From Piliocolobus tephrosceles (taxonomy: Eukaryota; Chordata; Mammalia; Primates; Cercopithecidae): a stretch of 64,000 bases of DNA. Position numbers and translations under genes: made by a program. The first letter of the stretch is position 1. Each line of letters opens with the position of its first letter. This document shows, piece by piece, positions 56,990 through 64,000 of this stretch. Below the pieces are notes generated by a model. It saw nothing but the letters and a program-made list of their open reading frames with translations. It was not told where the DNA came from and did not search any database. The stretch covers positions 134,342,399-134,406,398 of the forward strand of contig NC_045437.1 in assembly GCF_002776525.5 (NCBI RefSeq). Direction: 5' to 3'.

Positions 56990-59079
56990 ACATTATCCAC
57001 CTGTAATTCAGTTGTAGATGTAAAATTATCAGCAGATAATCTTAACTTCAGGTGGTAGACTGGTGAACTGTCATAAAGTAAGAACTCCCTGCAGCTGAAA
57101 TTACTGTCCTTACGCTAAATGCAAAGGGACAATACTGCAAATAAATGAGGCTTGTCTTGAGTGATTAAGAGGGCATACACTGTAATCTGGCCCTATTCCC
57201 AAATATAGAATGTTCTTAAAAAAAATGATTTAACTGTAACATGTTTTGATCAATTTGTGATATGTTAATATCTCTGATAGAATGGGAGACTAATACTAAA
57301 GATAATATCAATAAGACTTTCATCTTTCAATTATTTTTCAAAAATGATTTATTCTAAAAATATGATTGGATATATTACAGCATCAACAAGTATGCATCTC
57401 TTTTTTTTTTCATAAGACAAAACAAAAAGCCACCACAGTTTTCCATTCCATGCACTACATTGTATTTGTTTTCTTCAAGAATCATTTCACAAGAAGGTAA
57501 AGTAGAATAGACTCATTTCACAAAAGTCTTTCTTCTTCCTTAGATTTCCCAGTTTCCATTATAAGAGGAAGTGAGAAGAGAGACTGAGCTCTCAGATTTG
57601 CAGAGAACTTAGGGAAATAAAATACCTCGCACAAAATAAAATGGTATCTAATTATAACCTTGTTAATTGACACATCCAGCTTTCCAATAAAATTCTATAT
57701 AATAGAGTCATATTAATGAAAATCCTAAGACCAAAGTATGTAATTACAGTAGTTTCAATTGGAAGACAGACCAAAAAGCATCTGTAGGGAAGAGAAGAAT
57801 AAAAGAGCTGCTGCCATCATTAAGAAATGAACTTAATTCATAATCAATAGAGAACAACTCTATCTCTGACAATGCTATAGGCTACATCTGTCCTCAGCAA
57901 AGACGCGCTTACACTTGGCTGTTGGAAGCGTATCTAAGTCTGATATTTCTCTGGTGCCATTTCCTTCCTGTGCTGTTGGCCAGTAGCTTATTGAGGCAAC
58001 ACATCAAACCAAAAACCAAAATACATTTTTTAAAAAAGGAAAACTGTGTTCCTTGTTTGCTCATTTCCTTTATCCTTGCTCTGATATAAATTATCCCAAA
58101 GTCACATGATTCAATAGAATTGATTTTCTGCCTCAGAACAAAACCAAATGAAATAGTGAGTCCCGAGTCAGCAGGCAACATGCACAGTCCTCCAAATCTC
58201 ATTTGCAATAGTTGGCCTACGTTATTCATTCAGATGTCATCCTTCAGTCTCTGCCATTGATGGTTCCTTCTCCTTACTAAAACAGTTTTCTCTTGTCTTT
58301 AAATCCCATATACCAGAAAAAGTTAAGGGAGAAAACATACATTATCAGGTTCTAGACTTTGATTTACAGACAATTATCATGAATATTATAAGGAAATCTT
58401 TCAGAACCATAATCTGTGTTATCAGAGACGAATTATACACTGATAGAATATACCCATCTTCCCTTGTATCAGTTAGGGCTCCTTTGGTTGCAAGTAATGG
58501 AAAGCCCACGTATAGGCCTCACATCAGGTATGCCTTGACTTATGGAATCATATGATTATAACCCTGCCTAGTTCCTTCATCTGTTGCCTTTGCTCCCCTT
58601 CATATTTGGCATTATACTCAGATCCCATGCAGTAGTATTATGGCTTTCAGAAACACCATAATAACATTTGCTTAGGGTCTAAATCCAGCAGAAAAGTATA
58701 AGTTCTTTTAAGTTTTCCAGCAAGTATCTAGATATTGTCTCTGATTGATCATATTTCCATGTATGGGTCACTCCCTGAAGTAAGTAGAATCAAATGCTGT
58801 GGTTTTGATTGACAGATCCTAGTGCCATGCTCCCATTAGCCCCAAGAACCAAAGTGGATAAAGAATGTTCTTCCAAAACAAAATCATGCTTTCACTTAGA
58901 GTAATATTGCTGTTATTGTTTTTTTAAACTGTGTGGCACATGCCTAGGTTCTAATGAACTTCCATAGAGGCATTAGAGAAGGAGTCAAGCCTTTCATCTG
59001 TGCTCCCACTATAATATCAAATATTTATTTAAGTTTCTGGGTTAGACTTTATATTTTTAAATATCTATAAATTTGTTGG
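56990..59079. other. single-copy DNA
   Basis: No confident repeat over about 2 kb. 58465-58870 ('tatcagttagggctcctttg', 'gtgccatgctcccattagcc') has the flavour of an old mammalian repeat that I cannot name. The 106-codon minus-strand frame (57909-58229) has no known similarity. Confidence 0.45.
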
Positions 59080-59480
59080 GTTAAGAGACTGAAAGACAAA
59101 CCACAGGCTAGGAGAAAATATTTACAAAACATATATTTGACAAAGGTCTGATATCCAACATATACAAAGAACTCTTAAAACTCAACAATAAAAAGATAGA
59201 CAACACAACTAAAAATAGGCTAAAAATGTAAATAAACATCTCACCAAAGAAGACATACAGATATCAAATAATCATTCAAAAACATGCTTCACATCTTATG
59301 TCATTAGGGAATTGAAACTGAAACAACAATGAACACCTATTAGAATAGCTAAAGTCCATAACATTGACAACACCAAATGCTGACAAGGATGTAGAGCAAT
59401 AGGAATTCTCATTCATTGCTGATGAGAATGGAAAATAGTACAGACACTTCGGAAGACAATTTAACAATTTTTTACAAAAA
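59080..59480 (+). mobile_element. L1M ORF2 C-terminal fragment
   Basis: 'gacaaaccacaggctaggag', 'acaaaggtctgatatccaac', 'tcattagggaattgaaactg' and 'atgagaatggaaaatagtac' follow late ORF2. No reading frame is intact. Confidence 0.88.
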
Positions 59481-59509
59481 GTTTTTCAGAAGAAAAACAC
59501 CTCTTTTTT

Positions 59510-59540
<31 letters not shown>

Positions 59541-59550
59541 CAGATGTGGT

Positions 59551-59692
59551 CTCACTCTGTCCGCCATGCTAGAGTGCACTGGGGCCATCATAGCTCATTG
59601 CAGCCTCAACCTCCTGGGCTCAAGTGATCCTCATACCCCAGTTTCCCAGTGAACTGGGACTACAGGCAGGCACCACCATGCCTGACTCTAGC
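59551..59692 (-). mobile_element. FRAM-like Alu monomer, antisense
   Basis: 'gtggtctcactctgtccgcc', 'gggccatcatagctcattgc' and 'gcaggcaccaccatgcctga' make up a single right-arm monomer. The base run on its tail side is A-rich (AAAAC repeats, 59508-59550) where an antisense monomer should show T, so the original tail was lost or replaced. Confidence 0.75.
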
Positions 59693-61860
59693 TGCTTTTT
59701 ACAAACGTGAGCATTTACTTTTAAGCTCCTTTGAAGCAAGACAACTGTCTTCACATTTGACTGAATCAAACTATGGTCATGTGTTCCCTTTTAGTTGCAC
59801 ACAAAAATGTTGACACTATAAGATCATTGTTTCCAACTCCCATCTCCCTCAGATTCTCATCTGTCAATACTCTAACTAGTTTAAATTGCATGAATGCTCA
59901 AAGATACCTTTAAACACCCTCTCCACTTTGTATTTCCCTTCCTTAGTACTAAATACCCAAGCTTTTAGTGCTTGCCTCTAGAACACCACCTTGTTCATCA
60001 ACAGATTTGGTCAAAGTAAGTGGAAATCCACATGCAGAATAACTAGCAGACAAGCTGCAGTTAAAGAATTCCTGTTATGATGTTTAATTATTGGAAGTTA
60101 TAGCAGCTTTTGAATATAACATCTATCACTCTATTTTATTATACTTTACTGCAAAGGCATTACACAAATAATTGACTTTCTCTGGATAAAGTCTGGAGCA
60201 AATCTTAGTATTTTACAAAGGCAGTGGATACAGCCTACATTCATTTTTCTTAGGTAGGATTTTTCTACATAGCTACCAATTTTATCATAGCTCTATTAAG
60301 ACAGGTGAAATGAATTGAAATGAATTACAATTTAGCAAGCTTTCTCTGGTGTCCTATTGTCAAGAATATATACATATTATCCTTTAAAAAGGGAAAACTA
60401 TGCATCAAGAACTCCTTTCAGCCAATCCGTCACCAGCTCTTCATCTCTAGCTACCATACACTAGAGATGAGTTAAAAGGCACTTGTTTTCTGTACATAAA
60501 AAGGAAATTCCTATATCATTGTCTCCAGTCTTTTCTGATGGGATAAATGGTCCTTTTAATGAAAGTTAAAACACTGGGGAAGTAGGGGAATGTACAGCAG
60601 GAACTCTAGACTGTATTACTCAATAAATACACATGGAGTAAATTGTGAATAAAGGCAAGGCAGAATCCCACAACTGCCTAATATAAATGTGATGTGTTTA
60701 TTACAGGAGATACTAACAGACACACTAATATACTCAGAGGGAGCTACAGTTCCAGTAAGATTTCACGGTCTGTCAAGTCCTTCCAGGTCTAGAATAAGTA
60801 GAATCCTAATGATGCGTGGTGTATACATCGGTCACAATGCAGCTCGTATAAGTAAAAGAAACACAGCTGATTACCATTAGTTTCTCAAGGAAGCAGAGTT
60901 AGGAGGGTTAAGTCACCAGACAGAGTGTAAAAGGCTCACACATATAAGACGCATTTTTGACTGTCTACTTGTGGGCCCCAAGGGAGGCAGACCAAGGATC
61001 CATGGGTGAGCACACAAATAGATGAGTATTTTTGCCTTAACATTAGGCAGTTATCCAATAGTTAGAACTACCTAAGGGTGAAATAGTCTAGTTTTAGAAG
61101 CAGATATCAGAGGTGCCCAAGCAAAAATAATCAAGTAGGGATTCCTAAGGATTTCACTCCTCAGAGTTCTAACTTATGTCACTATGGATTTTTTAAAAAT
61201 CATAAACACTTAAGCTAATTGCAACAAAGCATGAGGATATTAAATGGAGGCCTAAGGAGTTTTCAATAAAATGTCTGGATATATCCAACTACATTAAAGG
61301 TAAGCTGGTGTTGGCTCTCCTCTTTGTTTTCATTTTCCTTGATAGAATCACTTGAATTACTCAGCCTACTGTTATGAGTCAGGGTTGGAGGAATTATTTT
61401 TTCAGTCCTTCCATCTAATGTTCTAGTGGCTACTGATACTGCCTCTGAGGATCAATCCTAAAGCTATACCTCCAGCTGTCTTAGTTGACTCATGTCAAGG
61501 AAAGGTAGGAATACATCAGAGACAACCAAGGGCAGGAAGTCCAGGTAGGGAGATCCATGGGGAGTGTAACTGAGGAGAAGAAAAGAATCATGTTCTAAAG
61601 CAAGCTTCCCTTTCTCCTGAGTGTCAGGTCTATGTTGTACATGAGTCCTACTCCCACCAAAGAAAAGAAAGTCTAGAGCTTGGATAACCATGGTATCAAC
61701 ATTTCTCCAAGCTCTCTATATATCTAAAGGTTTAGTACCCTGTCCTATAGCTCTAGTTTCTAATTCTTAGTTCAAACTATAAAGATAACCTGAGTGGCTC
61801 ATCCTGCCTAAATAGATCATCATATCTGATATACTTTTCCAGGATTACCTTCTGTTCACC
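59693..61860. other. single-copy DNA
   Basis: No confident repeat. Holds a perfect short hairpin at 60441-60470 and a stop-free 48-nt segment bounded by splice-like sites (60707-60754). Confidence 0.5.
60441..60470. other. perfect 10-bp hairpin
   Basis: TCATCTCTAG (60441-60450), a 10-nt loop, then CTAGAGATGA (60461-60470). It lies in single-copy DNA with no flanking tail or terminator logic. Confidence 0.9.
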
Positions 61861-62163
61861 TTTTTATTTACTTATTTTGAGACAGAGTCTTTCTCTGTTG
61901 CCTAGGATAGAGTGCAGTGGCACAATCTCAGCTCGCTGCAACCTCCACCTCCCAGGTTCAAGTGATTCTCTTGCTTCAGCCTCCCAAGTAGCTGGAATTA
62001 CAAGCACGTGCCACCATGCCTGGCTAATTTTTTTTGTATTTTTAGTAGAGATGGGGTTTCACCATGTTGGCCAGGCTTCTTGCGAACTTCTGGCTTCAAG
62101 TGATCCACACACTTTGGCCTCCCAAAGTGCTGGGATTATAGGCACGAGCCACTGCACCCAGCC
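61861..62163 (-). mobile_element. AluS, full length
   Basis: 'gagacagagtctttctctgt', 'aacctccacctcccaggttc', 'gagatggggtttcaccatgt' and 'gagccactgcacccagcc'. Flanks share TTCACC. The 127-codon frame (61877-62260) is antisense Alu. Confidence 0.94.
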
Positions 62164-62662
62164 ACATTCACCAATATTAACAGGTTGCCAGAATCTACCT
62201 TTCAACAGGCATATAAGAGTATTTCCAAGGAAAGGAACCAAGCTACTTCAATTAGGCTAATTATGACCTGCAACCACCCAACTAGATTTTTCTCCTTGGA
62301 TTTTATGGTGGCATCACATATTCATCAAGTTCAAAACCAAACTCATTACCTTTCATTTCCTTATTTTTTTTTTCTATGCCTTCCCTTTTGAAACAACCCT
62401 CCTTGTAGCTTTTTTTTTTTTTTTTGCTTGTTGTCTATCCTCAATGTTGAGAAGAGGAAATACTTTAGGGAATCTTTGAATATCCAAATATCTTGTATAA
62501 TAATTAAGAATACTGATGATATAGGTGATGATCAGTAAATGTACTAGTTTTTTTTAGAATGTATTTATTTGACCACTAAACAGTTACTAAGCATTTACTA
62601 TATGTTTAGCAACTATGCAAGGCACTAGAGCCATCAGAAGTTAATGTTGCCGATATATAGTG
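62164..62662. other. single-copy DNA with T-runs
   Basis: T-runs at 62365-62373 and 62410-62424. 62580-62630 ('actaagcatttactatatgt', 'gcaaggcactagagcc') may be an antisense L2 end. Confidence 0.4.
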
Positions 62663-63218
62663 GTGGATCATGGTGGACGGGAGGCAGGACTAGATTGCGG
62701 CTCCCACTCGGATAGACAGAGCAGCATGTTGAGGTTCGCATAGAGAATTTTTGCTTCAGAATGACTACAGGAATAAATTAGGAAACCCAAGAGAACACAC
62801 AGACCATTTGAAGGAAGCAGACTGCTCCTGAAGGACCCAGAAGATGCCCCAAATACTAACAGGTGCTGGTATCCACAGCTGAGAGACCCACAGATGGTTC
62901 ACGGGACTCTGTGCAGACAGCCCCCAATACCAGCCCCAAATTGGTAGACTTACTGGGTGGCTAGATCCAGAAGAGAGATAACAATCACTACAGCTCAGCT
63001 GACAGGAAGCCATATCCATAGGAAAAGGAGGAGAGTACCACATCAAGGGAATACCCCGTGGGACAAAAGAATCTGAACAAGAGCCTTCAGCCCTAGACCT
63101 CTCCTCTGACAGAGCCTACCCAAATGAGAAGGAACCGGAAGACCAACTCTGGTAATAAGACAAGACAAGGATCTTTAATGCCCCCCCGCCCAAAAAAAAT
63201 CACAGTAGCTCACCAGCA
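62663..63218 (+). promoter_or_regulatory. L1 5' UTR (old primate L1)
   Basis: The 5' end of an L1: 'gactagattgcggctcccac', 'tcggatagacagagcagcat', 'gaacacacagaccatttgaa', 'caagggaataccccgtggga' and 'agcctacccaaatgagaagg', then 'gtagctcaccagca' just before ORF1. In intact L1s this region holds the sense polymerase II promoter. Here it has an expanded C-run (63181-63187) and many CpG losses. A 93-codon antisense frame (62765-63046) overlaps it. Confidence 0.85.
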
Positions 63219-64000
63219 ATGGATCCAAACCAAGAAGAAACCCCTGATTTACTTGAAAAAGAAATCAGGAGGTTAGTTATTAAGCTAAACAGGGAAGCAC
63301 TAGAGAAAGGGGAACTACCAGAGAAAGGTGAAGCCCAATGTAAGGAAGTTAAAAAAAGATACAAGAAGTGAAGGGAGAAATATTCCATGAATAGACAGCA
63401 AAAAGAAAAAATAATCAAAACTTCGCGAAACAATGGACACACTTATAGAAGTGCAAAATGCACTGGAAAGTCTCAGCAATAGAAGTCAACAAATAGGAGA
63501 AAGAAATTCAGAACTCAAAGACAAGGTCTTCGAATTAACCCAATCCAACAAAGACAAAGAAAAAAGAATAAGAAAATATGAACAAAGCCTCCAAGAAGTC
63601 TGGGATTATGTTAAATGACCAAACCTAAGAATAATCAGCATTCCTGAGGGAGAAGGGAAATCTAAAAGTCTGGAAAATATATTTGGGGTAATAATCAAGG
63701 AAAACTTCCCTGGCCTTGCTAGAGCCCTAGACATCCAAATACAAGACGTAAAAAGGACACCTGGGAAATTCATTGCAAAAATATCATCGCCTAGGCACAC
63801 TGTAATCAGGTTATCTAAAGTTAAGACAAATAAAAGAATCTTAAGAACTGTGAGACAAAAGCACCAGGTAACCTAAAAAGGAAAACCTCTCAGATTATCA
63901 GGAAATTTCTCAGCAGAAACCCTACAAGATAGAAGGGATTGGAGTTCTATCTTCAGGTTCCTCAAACAAAACAATTATCAGGCAAGAATTTTGTATCCAG
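63219..64000 (+). pseudogene. L1 ORF1 (RNA-binding protein), broken, cut by edge
   Basis: ORF1 encodes the RNA-binding chaperone that coats L1 RNA. Start at 63219 (MDPNQEETPDLLEKEIRRL) after 'gctcaccagca'. The first frame stops at 63369-63371 because a G is missing in the preceding A-run region (about 63357). The next frame from 63433 carries the coiled coil (MDTLIEVQNALESLSNRSQQ...) and ...QSLQEVWDYVK, then a TGA at 63616-63618. The same frame goes on as PNLRIISIPEGEG..., the RRM, to a TAA at 63874-63876, then reads open to the window edge into the C-terminal domain (KGKPLRLSGNFSAETLQ). So there is one frameshift and two nonsense changes. Confidence 0.88.

Overview
The window reads as primate nuclear DNA, most likely from an Old World monkey, ape or human. 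It holds full AluY copies, many AluS and AluJ copies, FLAM/FRAM monomers, primate L1PA and L1PB pieces and a THE1-type LTR, on a background of old mammalian L2, MIR, MER5A, MER20, MER2, Tigger and hAT-Charlie relics. It is AT-rich and gene-poor. I found no protein-coding gene, tRNA, rRNA or CRISPR array. The longer open frames are pieces of L1 ORF1/ORF2, transposase remnants, antisense Alu sequence, or frames opened by a 400-base run of N. Subfamily names come from memory of consensus sequences and were not checked with RepeatMasker.

Layout. 0-5.3 kb: an L1PA 3' end, then a long sense-strand L1M (ORF2 to 3' UTR) broken by an unidentified 0.86-kb insert, a FLAM and a FRAM, followed by an L1MA 3' end. 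5.6-7.7 kb: a hAT MITE that received an L1 tail and a Tigger MITE, an inverted MIR pair, a FLAM-like Alu and a short L1PA tail. 7.8-22 kb: mostly old single-copy DNA with L2, MIR, MER5A, MER20, half a MADE1, an AluY, a second hAT MITE, a Z-DNA-type microsatellite and two pairs of diverged local duplications. 22-31.5 kb: an L1PB tail, an L1PA segment carrying a THE1 solo LTR and an AluS, and a longer L1PB segment.

31.5-39.5 kb is the most layered part. A 1.14-kb Tigger element lies first, then an L1M carrying an unidentified insert and a 2-kb hAT transposon. The hAT still shows a decayed transposase on the minus strand, and two Alus sit inside it. A second L1M ORF2 segment follows, split by MER2 and an AluJ. 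39.5-45.5 kb: single-copy DNA, an AluS running into the sequence gap, and a 1.5-kb L2 split by an Alu with clean target-site duplications. 45.9-49.5 kb is the most repeat-poor stretch and contains an exact 71-bp tandem duplication. 49.5-51.5 kb: minus-strand L1M 3' UTR fragments around an unidentified C-rich element. 52-59.5 kb: a hAT MITE and a cluster of Alus in both orientations. 59.5-62.6 kb: single-copy DNA with one AluS. 62.66-64 kb: the 5' end of an old primate L1, with 5' UTR and a broken ORF1, cut by the window edge.

I see no multi-gene system. The best leads are structural: a duplicated and inverted terminal module at one end of the hAT element (35.0 kb), the identical tandem duplication at 48.9 kb, a diverged 500-bp block present at both 9.9 and 12.6 kb, the unassigned C-rich element at 50 kb, and the unassigned insert at 0.6-1.5 kb.
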